A stretch of 64,000 nt of DNA from Marivirga atlantica (lineage in GTDB: Bacteria > Bacteroidota > Bacteroidia > Cytophagales > Cyclobacteriaceae): positions 186,001 to 250,000 of the forward strand of contig NZ_JAERQG010000004.1 in assembly GCF_016734805.1 (NCBI RefSeq). Reading direction: 5' to 3'. Below are positions 33,525 through 42,275 of the stretch, piece by piece. Positions within the stretch are counted from its first letter, which is position 1. Each line of letters starts with the position of its first letter. Below the pieces are notes generated by a model. That model was not told the origin of the DNA, did no database searches, and saw only the letters and a list, made by a program, of their open reading frames with translations. The position numbers were made by a program, and so were the translations under genes.

Positions 33525-33872
33525 ATGAAAAAAATAAAGATACCGAAAATAGTATCTGACTATAAAAACAAAGAGCGTATTATTTTACGGGATTTTTTAG
33601 CCTTAGAAAGAACTACCTTAGCCAATGAGCGTACCCTATTTGCTTACATCAGAACAAGCCTGTATTTAGTACTGGGTGGCATAGCTTTAATTCAATTAGA
33701 AAATTTAAAAAAACTAGTTTGGCTCGGTTACGTTGCCTTTGCAGTTAGCGTGTTCTTAATATTCTTTGGTTTGCTACGGTATTTTAAGCTAAAAAGTAAA
33801 CTGCAAAAGTTTTATGATGAAAAAGATTTAGAGCACCCAGAAGAGAGATATAAAAAAGAGAAAGAAAATTAA
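33525..33872 (+). CDS. DUF202 membrane protein (YidH-like)
   Basis: This 115-residue protein belongs to DUF202. It shows the family start FLALERTTLANERTLFAYIR followed by two membrane spans (about 44-62 and 70-92) and a charged cytoplasmic tail. The role of DUF202 proteins is not settled. It is divergent from the CHAT-TPR gene with 72 bases between starts, and it lies 73 bases upstream of the universal stress protein gene. Confidence 0.85.
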   Translation: MKKIKIPKIVSDYKNKERIILRDFLALERTTLANERTLFAYIRTSLYLVLGGIALIQLENLKKLVWLGYVAFAVSVFLIFFGLLRYFKLKSKLQKFYDEKDLEHPEERYKKEKEN

Positions 33873-33915
33873 GATTTTTCAAATAAAAACTACGCATTAT
33901 CAATATTTGAAATCG

Positions 33916-33923
33916 TAACTTTG
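33916..33923 (+). promoter_or_regulatory. -7 element of the uspA-xseA operon
   Basis: TAACTTTG matches the -7 consensus and lies 22 bases before the start codon. A TTG at the proper -33 distance is not seen. Confidence 0.45.
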
Positions 33924-33945
33924 CGCCCTGAAATTAACAACAAGC

Positions 33946-34869
33946 ATGTATCCTATTAAGAAAGTACTTATCGGCCTTGATTTAACTGAATTAGACAAAA
34001 CAATGATTGAGTTTGCTGATTTTTTAGCAGAAAGATCAAATGTTGAAGATATCCATTTTTTGTATGTAATCAAGAACCTTCAGGTACCTCAAGATTTATT
34101 GAAGGAATATCCTGATATGATTGATAAAGTTATACAGGAAAAAGAAAATGAAATGCGTAAAACGTTTTTAGATTATTCTAAAACTAAGCAAAAAGCAAAA
34201 ATTCATTTTCAGGTTCAGAATGGCCGCATAGCTGATAATATCCTCAAGTTCAGCAAAACTGAAGATATAGATATGATCGTAATGGGTCGTAGAGAAAAAG
34301 CAGAGCTAAGTGGAAGCCTTGCACAGAGACTAGCCAGAAGAGCAGCATGTAGTCTTTTAATTATTCCTGAAGGTACAAAGCCTAAAATGGATAAAATTTT
34401 AGTGCCATCTGATTTCTCAGAATACTCTACATTAGCCATTGAAGAAGCAGTTGAAATAGCTTCTAAAAACGATTTCAAAACTGAAATTATCATTCAAAAC
34501 GTTTTTACCGTGCCTTCTGGGTACCATTATACCGGCAAAACATTTGAAGAGTTCGCCAACGTAATGAAGAAAAATGCTGAGAAAGACTACAAAAAATTCA
34601 TTAAGAAAATAGATACGAAAGACATCAAAGTTAAAGCCGTCTATTCTCAAGACATTAATGATGATGTAACATCAGACATGATTGATAAGGCACGAGAAAT
34701 TAATGCAAATGCCATAATTGTAGGTGCTAAGGGAAGAACGGCCACCACTGCTTTTTTCTTAGGAAGTATAGCTGAAAGGCTTATTCAAATAGACCACGAT
34801 ATTCCTTTAATGGTAGTAAGACCAAAAGGCAAAAATGCTGGCTTCATGGAATTCTTAAAAGAATTGTAA
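33946..34869 (+). CDS. Universal stress protein, two tandem Usp domains
   Basis: The 307-residue protein has two Usp domains (about 3-140 and 148-295). The second carries the ATP-binding pattern G-2x-G-9x-GS (GAKGRTATTAFFLGS); the first lacks it (GRREKAELSGS), so only one half may bind ATP. Usp proteins help survival under stress by unclear means. The stop codon overlaps the start of a 59-residue membrane protein (TAATG), and xseA follows at once, so the three form a compact operon. Confidence 0.87.
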   Translation: MYPIKKVLIGLDLTELDKTMIEFADFLAERSNVEDIHFLYVIKNLQVPQDLLKEYPDMIDKVIQEKENEMRKTFLDYSKTKQKAKIHFQVQNGRIADNILKFSKTEDIDMIVMGRREKAELSGSLAQRLARRAACSLLIIPEGTKPKMDKILVPSDFSEYSTLAIEEAVEIASKNDFKTEIIIQNVFTVPSGYHYTGKTFEEFANVMKKNAEKDYKKFIKKIDTKDIKVKAVYSQDINDDVTSDMIDKAREINANAIIVGAKGRTATTAFFLGSIAERLIQIDHDIPLMVVRPKGKNAGFMEFLKEL

Positions 34870-35048
34870 TGAAGGGCTTAATAGAAAAATTTTACGATAA
34901 GATTTTTACCGATCCGGAACGTGATGAAGAAGTGCCTTATGCCAATAAGAAATTCATGTTTTGGTTCTCCATCATAAGCTTTGCCATCGTATTATTTTTT
35001 ATTGTGAAAGACATCGTTCAAAATATTCAAAGAATAAATGCTCAATAA
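34869..35048 (+). CDS. Small single-span membrane protein
   Basis: This 59-residue ORF starts at an ATG overlapping the stop of the Usp gene and ends one base before the ATG of xseA. It has a charged head (MKGLIEKFYDKIF, then DPERDEEVPYANKK) and one membrane span (about residues 29-48, FMFWFSIISFAIVLFFIVKD). The exact fit between two real genes and its protein-like composition make it convincing despite its size. Function is unknown. The order fits a conserved Cytophagales arrangement only by inference. Confidence 0.75.
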   Translation: MKGLIEKFYDKIFTDPERDEEVPYANKKFMFWFSIISFAIVLFFIVKDIVQNIQRINAQ

Positions 35049-36293
35049 ATGGAGCATCTTTCATTAGCCACATTAAATCAACTTATAAAGGATACGCTTA
35101 ATACTACCCTTGAGCCTAGTTACTGGGTAGTGGCTGAAATTGCTGAATTAAGAACAAATTATAGCGGCCACTGCTATTTAGAGTTTATTCAGAAAGAAGA
35201 AGAAAGTGGTAAGGTACTCGCTAAAATCAGGGGGACAATCTGGTCTTACACCTATCGCACAGTTAGTGCATGGTTTCAATCAATCACTGGTGAAGAACTA
35301 AGATCAGGGCTAACAGTACTCGCCAATGTTCAAGTGCAGTTTCATGAAGTATATGGACTTAGCCTAAATGTAAAGGACATTGATCCTAATTTCACTTTAG
35401 GAGAACGCGCCAGGAAAAAGCAAGAAATTATTAAACAGCTAGAGGAAGATGGTATTTTTGAGATGAATAAAAGTCTGAAATTACCATTGGTTCCACAACG
35501 CATAGCCGTAATTAGTTCAGAAACCGCAGCGGGCTATGGTGATTTCATGAATCAAATCACACATAATGACTTTGGCTACAAAATTGAAACCCTACTATTT
35601 CCTGCCACTATGCAAGGTGATAAAGCACCTGATGCTATCATTAATGCATTACTTCAGGTTCATAATGCTATGGATAAGTTTGATGCAGTTATCATCATTA
35701 GAGGTGGTGGAGCACAGGTTGACTTAGATTGTTTCGACCATTATGAATTAGCAGCACATATTGCTCAGTTCCCACTTCCTGTTTTTACCGGTATTGGTCA
35801 CGAGCGTGATGAAACAATCTGTGATTTAGTAGCACATACCAGTTTAAAAACTCCAACGGCAGTTGCTGAATTTCTCCTAAGAGGAATCCGACAATACGAT
35901 GAAAACATTACCATCCTATTTGAAAACATTGCTTCTGTTACATCCAGATCTATTGAACAAGCTCAATATAACTTACGCGAGATTAGCCATAGGTTTAAAG
36001 GTTTATTCGTAAAAAGACTTGATGCTGGTAACAACAAATTAGACAGGCTTTCTCAACAACTAAATTATAGTACTAAGAGGTTATTAAGCGAAGAAGCCAA
36101 CAAGCTACAGATGATCGAAAAGACTTTCCATTTGATCAACCCGGAAAATGTTTTTAAGAAGGGCTATTCTTTTACTAGCAAAAATGGCAAAAGTATTAAT
36201 GGTCAAGAAATTAAGGAAGGCGACCAGCTCATAACAACCAATAGTTCGCATCGCATAACGAGTGAGGTAAAAAAAATAGATATCGAAAAGTAA
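35049..36293 (+). CDS. xseA: Exodeoxyribonuclease VII large subunit
   Basis: XseA is the catalytic subunit of exonuclease VII, which degrades single-stranded DNA from both ends. The 414-residue protein has an N-terminal OB fold (about 1-100), the catalytic domain (about 120-310) with IIRGGGA and GIGHERDETICDLVAHTSL, and a C-terminal coiled coil (about 310-370) that binds the small subunits. No xseB-like small ORF follows, although the two genes are often adjacent, so the small subunit must be encoded elsewhere. Confidence 0.94.
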   Translation: MEHLSLATLNQLIKDTLNTTLEPSYWVVAEIAELRTNYSGHCYLEFIQKEEESGKVLAKIRGTIWSYTYRTVSAWFQSITGEELRSGLTVLANVQVQFHEVYGLSLNVKDIDPNFTLGERARKKQEIIKQLEEDGIFEMNKSLKLPLVPQRIAVISSETAAGYGDFMNQITHNDFGYKIETLLFPATMQGDKAPDAIINALLQVHNAMDKFDAVIIIRGGGAQVDLDCFDHYELAAHIAQFPLPVFTGIGHERDETICDLVAHTSLKTPTAVAEFLLRGIRQYDENITILFENIASVTSRSIEQAQYNLREISHRFKGLFVKRLDAGNNKLDRLSQQLNYSTKRLLSEEANKLQMIEKTFHLINPENVFKKGYSFTSKNGKSINGQEIKEGDQLITTNSSHRITSEVKKIDIEK

Positions 36294-36326
36294 AAAGTAC
36301 TATCTTTCCTTTTAAATCATAAAAGG

Positions 36327-37118
36327 ATGGAAGCAAAAACTACTACTTGTCCCAATTGTGAAAAAGAAACCTTCGGTAACTTCTGCCATCATTGTGGCCA
36401 AAAACAGGGCATTAACAGACTAACCTGGGGTAGTGTATTTGGCGAACTACAGAAACGTTGGTTCGGATTCGACAACAACTTCCTAAGAACAGTTAAAGAC
36501 CTTACCATAAAGCCACATAAGGTGGTGGAAGCTTCAATTGAAGGTGTTCGTGTAAGGTATATCGGGCCGGTGGGTTATTACTTTTTAATGCTTACCATTT
36601 ATGTGTTGATCATATCATTCTTAGATATTGACATGAATCAATTTTATGAATCCATGAATCAGTCTTTCAACCCTGAAGTATCGGCAGAGCAACAAGCCTT
36701 ACAAAAGGATTGGAATAATTTTGTTAATAATAATTTTAGAATTGTGGCTTTCCTAATGATGCCATTTTTCATTCTAGGTATTTGGATTGTCTTCAAAAAT
36801 AAGGGGTACAACTTTCTAGAAACAGCTGTTCTTAATTTTTACGGACAAGGTCATCCTATGCTTGTTTCTATTGTTATGATGGTTGTTTATAAGTTTACAA
36901 ATGATGGTGCTTCTTTACTAACCATGACAGCTATCACCTATCTGTATTTACTTGTTGTAATTACCCTTTTTTATAAAGGCAATAAACTATGGAATTTTAT
37001 AAAGGGTATTTTTGGTATACTATTAGGTTTTATTTTATTGATGTTGTTCGTTTTTGCTGCAGTATATTTAATTGGTTGGATTTTCCCAGAATTACTTTCT
37101 AAATACGTACCACAATAA
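36327..37118 (+). CDS. DUF3667 membrane protein with zinc ribbon
   Basis: The 263-residue protein begins with a zinc ribbon (CPNC at about 8-11 and CHHCGQ at about 20-25) and continues into a four- or five-span membrane domain. The segment VRYIGPVGYYFLMLTIYVL is typical for DUF3667. The ribbon is probably cytoplasmic. No function is known for the family. It lies 33 bases after xseA and may be read with that operon, or from its own start. Confidence 0.82.
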   Translation: MEAKTTTCPNCEKETFGNFCHHCGQKQGINRLTWGSVFGELQKRWFGFDNNFLRTVKDLTIKPHKVVEASIEGVRVRYIGPVGYYFLMLTIYVLIISFLDIDMNQFYESMNQSFNPEVSAEQQALQKDWNNFVNNNFRIVAFLMMPFFILGIWIVFKNKGYNFLETAVLNFYGQGHPMLVSIVMMVVYKFTNDGASLLTMTAITYLYLLVVITLFYKGNKLWNFIKGIFGILLGFILLMLFVFAAVYLIGWIFPELLSKYVPQ

Positions 37119-37144
37119 AAAAGGGATTCAACTACGAATCCCTT
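37119..37144. terminator. Terminator between convergent genes
   Basis: AAGGGATTC and GAATCCCTT form a perfect 9-bp stem. The T-run is good on the minus strand (serving the DUF6515 gene) and weaker on the plus strand. Confidence 0.7.
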
Positions 37145-37166
37145 AAATAAAACAAACCATAAAAAA

Positions 37167-37796
37167 CTAAAGTTTAATTACCTGATAACCTACGCCATCT
37201 GGCAGCTCATCGGTTTCCACTTCCTGATAATAAACGCCATCTAACTCATAATATTCCATTCCGTCAATTTCTTTTACCTTGTAGCCATTTGGTAGTGCAT
37301 CTACCATTGCTCCTTCAGGGGCCTCAACCACTTCATATCCATCTTTTACATCTTTATAAAAGTTTCCGTAGTAATAATAATATTTGCTGCTTTTTAATGA
37401 AATGGCTTTGTAACCCTTTGGCAATAGACTTATTCTAAGCCCTGCAACGGGTCTTATTACTACATATCTTTTGTTATTTAATCTATAAAAAACACCTTCA
37501 TGAAAATAATAAGTATGTGCTTTATACCTCACAACAACTGCACTTTTAGGGATTCTATTAACAGTGGCCCTGTATTTTGGTAAATGTGCATACCTCAAAT
37601 GAGCTCTTCGCTTAACTTTACGATAGACTTTTCTCTGAGCCCGTTTATGAGCTAAATGCTTACTTTCTGCTTTGCTGACATGTAAAACACTAACATGTTG
37701 GGCTTTAACCTTTGTTAATAAGCCTGATAATATGATAATAGAGACCAACAATCCTAACACTAAACCGAGTCTCTTATTAATAGATGTAGTTTTCAT
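37167..37796 (-). CDS. Secreted DUF6515-like protein
   Basis: This 209-residue protein starts with a signal peptide ending near KVKAQ and a strongly basic segment (KRAQRKVYRKVKRRAHLR). The rest has three tandem units of the form YY-x-G-x-FY followed by GY-x-V and a LP-x-GY turn, the pattern of DUF6515 proteins in Bacteroidota. Those proteins are presumed to be periplasmic or surface structural proteins; function is unknown. The ATG at 37796 is preferred, but one at 37820 is possible. It is transcribed alone. Confidence 0.7.
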   Translation of the reverse strand: MKTTSINKRLGLVLGLLVSIIILSGLLTKVKAQHVSVLHVSKAESKHLAHKRAQRKVYRKVKRRAHLRYAHLPKYRATVNRIPKSAVVVRYKAHTYYFHEGVFYRLNNKRYVVIRPVAGLRISLLPKGYKAISLKSSKYYYYYGNFYKDVKDGYEVVEAPEGAMVDALPNGYKVKEIDGMEYYELDGVYYQEVETDELPDGVGYQVIKL

Positions 37797-37956
37797 AGAC
37801 ATTATATTTTTTACAGGCATTTGATGCTACTAATCAGAAAAGGTTTAATCTCAGGTTAACTTTTTTACTGAAGTAAGAAATAACTGCTCTTTTAGTCAAT
37901 TATGTAAAACCTTTCAGCGAAACAGCCTGTTTCATGGGCAGTTAACAAAATAACAC

Positions 37957-38631
37957 ATGGGGAAACAGACGCAAGCAAAGACTTCAACTACAAAAAGTAA
38001 AGTTGATCACTTAACCAAAATATTAGATGCTTACAAACTGCATATCTTGGAACATGGAGCTGAACCGGCTTCTGTCTATAAGTTTACAAAAGATTTGAAG
38101 TTAAAGGAAACGGTATTCTACAATCACTTCAACTCCTTTCAGGCAGTAAGACAGTTTATATGGAAAAGTTTCATAACTGAAACCATAGCCGCTTTACATG
38201 CTGAAGAAGCTTTCATAGAATACTCTGCCCGTGAGAAATTACTGGCGTTTTATTTCACCTTAATTGAAGTGCTTAAAGACAATAGAAGCTATGCTATACT
38301 AGACTTACAGCACATGAAAAAGCCAGAAATAACTCCTGCCTTTTTAAAAGAATTTAAAAAGCACTTTGTGCAGTTTGTAGATGAAATTTTACTACAAGCA
38401 AAAGAAACTGAAGAAGTTGTTGACAGGCCTGTGATTGGCAACAAATACGGAGAAGGCCTATGGATACAAGCGCTTTTTGTACTGCAATTCTGGACTAAAG
38501 ATGAAAGCATTGGTTTCGAAAAAACAGATGCTGCTATTGAAAAAGCAGTAAATGTCTCATTCGATTTAATGGGCAAAAGCCCAATTGATAGCGTATTGGA
38601 TTTCGCTAAATTTCTATATCAGAACAAATAA
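37957..38631 (+). CDS. TetR-like regulator
   Basis: The 224-residue protein has a TetR-type N-terminal three-helix domain (about 15-65; recognition part LKLKETVFYNHFNSFQAVRQ) and a helical ligand domain of normal size. The ligand is unknown. Its stop codon is one base from the ATG of an AarF/UbiB-family kinase gene, so the two are cotranscribed and the regulator may respond to lipid or quinone status. The DNA-binding domain is divergent, which lowers confidence in a strict TetR assignment. Confidence 0.7.
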   Translation: MGKQTQAKTSTTKSKVDHLTKILDAYKLHILEHGAEPASVYKFTKDLKLKETVFYNHFNSFQAVRQFIWKSFITETIAALHAEEAFIEYSAREKLLAFYFTLIEVLKDNRSYAILDLQHMKKPEITPAFLKEFKKHFVQFVDEILLQAKETEEVVDRPVIGNKYGEGLWIQALFVLQFWTKDESIGFEKTDAAIEKAVNVSFDLMGKSPIDSVLDFAKFLYQNK

Positions 38632-38632
38632 G

Positions 38633-39973
38633 ATGGCAGAGAAGAAAGAACAGAAGAGAATACCAGTTTCAAAAATACAACGAGCAAGTAAGTTTGTTTC
38701 TACAGGGGCAAAAGTTGGAGGTAATTACGTAAAGTACTACACAAAAAAGGCTTTCAATAGAGATTTAGATCGTTCGGAATTGGATAATGATAACGCTGAA
38801 GATATTTATGAATCTTTAAGCCAGCTCAAGGGAAGCGCCTTAAAAGTAGCGCAAATGTTAAGCATGGATAAAAATTTATTACCACCAGCTTATCAGGAGC
38901 GTTTCACTATGTCTCAATATAGCGCACCACCACTTTCTTACCCTTTGGTTGTTAAAACTTTCAAAAAAGAATTTGGCAAAGGTCCTGAAGAAATGTTCGA
39001 TACTTTCACCAAAAAAGCAGTCAATGCTGCTTCAATGGGGCAAGTACATCAGGCCACTATTGGAGATAAAAAGTATGCTGTGAAAATACAATATCCTGGT
39101 GTGGCGGATAGTATCAGTTCTGACTTGAGATTGGTTCGTCCATTTGCAACAAGGCTTTTTAACATGAGCAATGCTGAGCTAGATCATTACATGAGCGAAG
39201 TGGAAGGTAAATTAATGGAAGAAGCTGATTATTGTCTCGAACTGGATCGTTCACAAGAGATCACAGAAGCAATTGGTGATTCTATTGAAGGACTATTCTT
39301 TCCAAAGTACTACAAAGAAATGTCCGGTGACAGAGTAATTACAATGGATTGGCTTGACGGCAAGCACATGAAAGAATTTCTAAAAGATGAACCAAGCCAA
39401 GAGATTCGCAATAAAATAGGACAAGCACTCTGGGACTTCTACGATTTCCAGTTTCATCAATTAAAGCAGGTGCATGCTGATCCTCACCCCGGTAACTTTC
39501 TTTTGAATGATAAAGGGGAAATGGGCATAATAGATTTCGGCTGCGTGAAGGAAATACCTGAAGATTTTTATGAAAATTACTTTAGCTTGTTAAAACCAGG
39601 GTTCCTTCAGGATAAGGAAGAAATTGATAAAAGGTTCACTGCCTTGGATTTCTTCCATGAAAAAGACACACCAGCTGAACGTAAAATCTTTAATGAAGTA
39701 TTTCTTGAAATGATAGGTATGCTAAGTAAGCCCTTCCAATACGATTCTTTTGATTTTGGAGATGACTCATTCTTTGAAGCTATTTATGCCATGGGTGAAA
39801 AAGTTTCTAACATGAAAGAGGTAAGAAATAGTAATGGCGCCAGAGGTTCAAGGCATGGTTTATACGTAAACAGAACTTACTTCGGTCTTTACAATATGCT
39901 CAACCAATTAGGTGCTAAAGTAGACATTAGAAAACCAGATTGGTTAAAAGGAAAAACAGAGCAGGTAGCTTAG
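38633..39973 (+). CDS. AarF/UbiB/ABC1 family atypical kinase
   Basis: The 446-residue protein is an ABC1-type protein kinase-like enzyme linked in other organisms to quinone or lipid metabolism. It shows the modified KxGQ region (LKGSALKVAQMLSMDKNLLP), the alanine-rich loop AASMGQVHQA, the lysine of KYAVKIQYPG, the catalytic-loop HADPHPGNFLL and the metal-binding IDFGCVK. There are no membrane spans at the C-terminus, unlike E. coli UbiB. The ATG at 38633 is used because it abuts the TetR-like gene; a start at 38585 would lie inside it. Confidence 0.87.
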   Translation: MAEKKEQKRIPVSKIQRASKFVSTGAKVGGNYVKYYTKKAFNRDLDRSELDNDNAEDIYESLSQLKGSALKVAQMLSMDKNLLPPAYQERFTMSQYSAPPLSYPLVVKTFKKEFGKGPEEMFDTFTKKAVNAASMGQVHQATIGDKKYAVKIQYPGVADSISSDLRLVRPFATRLFNMSNAELDHYMSEVEGKLMEEADYCLELDRSQEITEAIGDSIEGLFFPKYYKEMSGDRVITMDWLDGKHMKEFLKDEPSQEIRNKIGQALWDFYDFQFHQLKQVHADPHPGNFLLNDKGEMGIIDFGCVKEIPEDFYENYFSLLKPGFLQDKEEIDKRFTALDFFHEKDTPAERKIFNEVFLEMIGMLSKPFQYDSFDFGDDSFFEAIYAMGEKVSNMKEVRNSNGARGSRHGLYVNRTYFGLYNMLNQLGAKVDIRKPDWLKGKTEQVA

Positions 39974-40001
39974 GACGTTTAACGAGATTATGTAGAATAT
40001 C

Positions 40002-40039
40002 AAAAAGGATTGAGATTATAACCTTTCTCAATCCTTTTT
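40002..40039. terminator. Bidirectional terminator
   Basis: AAAAAGGATTGAGA and TCTCAATCCTTTTT form a 14-bp stem around a 10-base loop between the convergent kinase and SPFH genes. Confidence 0.85.
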
Positions 40040-40045
40040 TTGTAA

Positions 40046-40822
40046 TTATAATTTATCCTCCTGTATTAAAAAGGGTGTTTTGCCGTCCGTAATAATGATT
40101 TTGGCATTTGGACTTTTTGACAACTCTCTAAATGCCTCAATACTTCTAAGCTTAATAATTGCTTCATTTAACCCTTCAGAAAGTATTTTTTGAGCATCTC
40201 TATTTCCCTCAGCTTCAATTCGCCTTCGTTCAGCTTCCTGCTTCTCAATTTGAAGAATAAATTCCATTTCCATTGACTCCTGTTCCGCCTTTAGCTTTCT
40301 TTCTATAGCCATTGAAAGTTCTTTCGGCAACTCAATGCTTTTAAGCAGAACTTCTTCAATAATGAAACCTCTCTCAGCAAGCACTTCAGACATTCGATCT
40401 TTAATTTCTGCTTCTATCTCGCTTCGCTTGCCAGAATGCATATCCTTAGCCATAAAATTTGCTGATATATCAGAAGAGGCGGATCTGAAAACAGGCAGAA
40501 TAGCATTTTTCACATAAGAAGGACCAATATTTTCAACAATTAAGGGCGCCTTCTCACCAACAACACGATAGAGAATTGATATTTCAGATTTGATGGTTAA
40601 GCCCTCTTTACTAGGCAGGCTAAGATTAACCTCCAAATTCATGGTACGAGTTGGTATTTTAATCATTGTAGCAAAAAAAGGATTTATACCGTACAGACCA
40701 GCATCATAAATTTCAGGGTTGATTTTTCCAAATTTACGTTTTACGCCAACCTCTCCTTGCCTAACGGTAACGCAGCTCATAATTAAAATCAGGATAGTTA
40801 GAATCATTATGATTTTTTTCAT
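40046..40822 (-). CDS. SPFH/prohibitin-like lipoprotein
   Basis: The 258-residue protein has a lipoprotein-type N-terminus (lipobox LIMSC, C17) and an SPFH/Band 7 domain (motif GEVGVKRKFGKI at about 22-33) followed by the long helical region of prohibitins (about 160-225; ELSMAIERKLKAEQ). Prohibitin-like proteins form ring scaffolds at membranes and can restrain FtsH-type proteases. A lipid anchor in place of the usual transmembrane anchor is common in Bacteroidota members. The gene stands alone. Confidence 0.83.
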   Translation of the reverse strand: MKKIIMILTILILIMSCVTVRQGEVGVKRKFGKINPEIYDAGLYGINPFFATMIKIPTRTMNLEVNLSLPSKEGLTIKSEISILYRVVGEKAPLIVENIGPSYVKNAILPVFRSASSDISANFMAKDMHSGKRSEIEAEIKDRMSEVLAERGFIIEEVLLKSIELPKELSMAIERKLKAEQESMEMEFILQIEKQEAERRRIEAEGNRDAQKILSEGLNEAIIKLRSIEAFRELSKSPNAKIIITDGKTPFLIQEDKL

Positions 40823-41038
40823 TTCTTGAAGGGTTTAGTGATAGTTTGTTTTATGATCGTCTAGGAACAAAAATTATACCACCCACAAAACAGACTAAAC
40901 ACAACTACCTCAATTAAAACACTATACACTTGAAATTAACTTCTGAGTCCGTTATTGAAAACAACCCAGTAATATGTAAATAATAAATGCTTACATGAAA
41001 TAGACCCGTTTTCGAATCTTATAATACTTTAGCCATTC
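40823..41038. other. Intergenic region without recognised features
   Basis: These 216 AT-rich bases hold no ORF with protein character, no strong hairpin and no clear promoter. They probably contain the promoter of the SPFH gene. Confidence 0.4.
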
Positions 41039-41800
41039 TTAAAAAATACTGTTACCTGCAAGTGCATTATAGTAGACCAAAAAACAGCTAGTAATATAAA
41101 CCGCCATAAACAGCATTAACAGCCAGGTTTTCTTCAAAATATAATATCCGACAAAAGGGAATACCTGAAGTGCATGAATCCCAATAAAATGGGCAATTCT
41201 TAAATCGCCATAATGCTTACTCCAATTTAAAAATGGAATACCTTCGCCCCCATCATTAGCTCCAACAGTATGTTGTAGCTGGTTAGCCATTTCAAAAGCT
41301 TGAAATGAGAAAATCACAAAAGTGACAATACCAATTCTAATACCCCAGAGATAAGCCTTTGGTAATTCTTTTAATTTAAAATAGAAAAATTGACATCCTA
41401 TAAATGCCGTCCATGCTACTAATATGCTTATGGCAATACCCATGAGCATAAACATTATTATGGTAAAAGAAGACTCGGTGTTAAAGTGAGATAAAGTACC
41501 CCTACTTGCCTGCAATACTATATAAATATTTTCAAAGCCGAAGAGCAATATCACCATCCATCCGAAAGCCTTATTCAGTTTTTTGGTTGGCAAATACCTA
41601 AGATACCACAGCATCGTCCAGCTGAAAATGGTTGCTGAAATAAAAAACTTTGAGGGTTTTGTATACGCGTTAATTCCTAATACCTGGGTTTTAATAAAAA
41701 TCATCCCCAAAAGGCATAAAACAAACGCTATTATATTAAACCATCCGAAATAATAAAGGGGCTTATGCTCATTTCTTAATTCCTCTAAAGTAGCTCTCAT
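41039..41800 (-). CDS. Conserved multi-span membrane protein
   Basis: I recognise no named family for this 253-residue protein. It has about seven membrane spans and a striking loop of conserved look (EGIPFLNWSKHYGDLRIAHF, followed by GIHALQVFP) with several histidines close to membrane boundaries. Such histidines could bind haem or metal, but this is conjecture. It overlaps the ABA4-like gene by four bases (ATGA) and so is its obligate operon partner. Confidence 0.65.
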   Translation of the reverse strand: MRATLEELRNEHKPLYYFGWFNIIAFVLCLLGMIFIKTQVLGINAYTKPSKFFISATIFSWTMLWYLRYLPTKKLNKAFGWMVILLFGFENIYIVLQASRGTLSHFNTESSFTIIMFMLMGIAISILVAWTAFIGCQFFYFKLKELPKAYLWGIRIGIVTFVIFSFQAFEMANQLQHTVGANDGGEGIPFLNWSKHYGDLRIAHFIGIHALQVFPFVGYYILKKTWLLMLFMAVYITSCFLVYYNALAGNSIF

Positions 41801-42231
41801 TGATAGTCTTCAAAGTATCTTTTGGTATAAATACTTCTTATTATGATGTAAAGCAGTAAACCGGTTGGCCCTAACATAAAGGTTAGAAACAAGCACGGAA
41901 TTAGAATAAAACGGTTGACTCCATACTTCTGGGCATTATTAGTAATGAATAAACCTACCATTAAATCAAACGCTAAGTAATGAACCCAGCCTGCTAACAA
42001 GGCTATTTCATTTTGAAACATAGTAGCTATACCTGAAAGAGAACCAAAGCTTTCCATTGCATCAGCATCAAAAGTTTGGGTTATTAAAAAAACATACAGA
42101 ATTGCCAGCCCAACCACTACTATGCCCAAGAGTAGTTTTTTAACTAACTGACTAAAAGGAAAAATTAACAATACCACCCAACTTACAAGTGCGATAGTAT
42201 TTACGGTTGAAAATAAACTAGCATTATCCAT
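41797..42231 (-). CDS. ABA4-like (DUF4281) membrane protein
   Basis: The 144-residue protein has four membrane spans and the DUF4281/ABA4 signature: LLAGWVHYLAFDLMVG with a following PCLFLTFMLGPTGLLLY. In plants ABA4 is needed for neoxanthin formation; in bacteria the role is unknown and may relate to carotenoids or other isoprenoids. It overlaps the next membrane-protein gene by four bases and lies 44 bases downstream of the sodium symporter gene. Confidence 0.82.
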   Translation of the reverse strand: MDNASLFSTVNTIALVSWVVLLIFPFSQLVKKLLLGIVVVGLAILYVFLITQTFDADAMESFGSLSGIATMFQNEIALLAGWVHYLAFDLMVGLFITNNAQKYGVNRFILIPCLFLTFMLGPTGLLLYIIIRSIYTKRYFEDYQ

Positions 42232-42275
42232 TTTTTAATTTATAAAATTAGGATGATAAAATGCTACTAATACTT

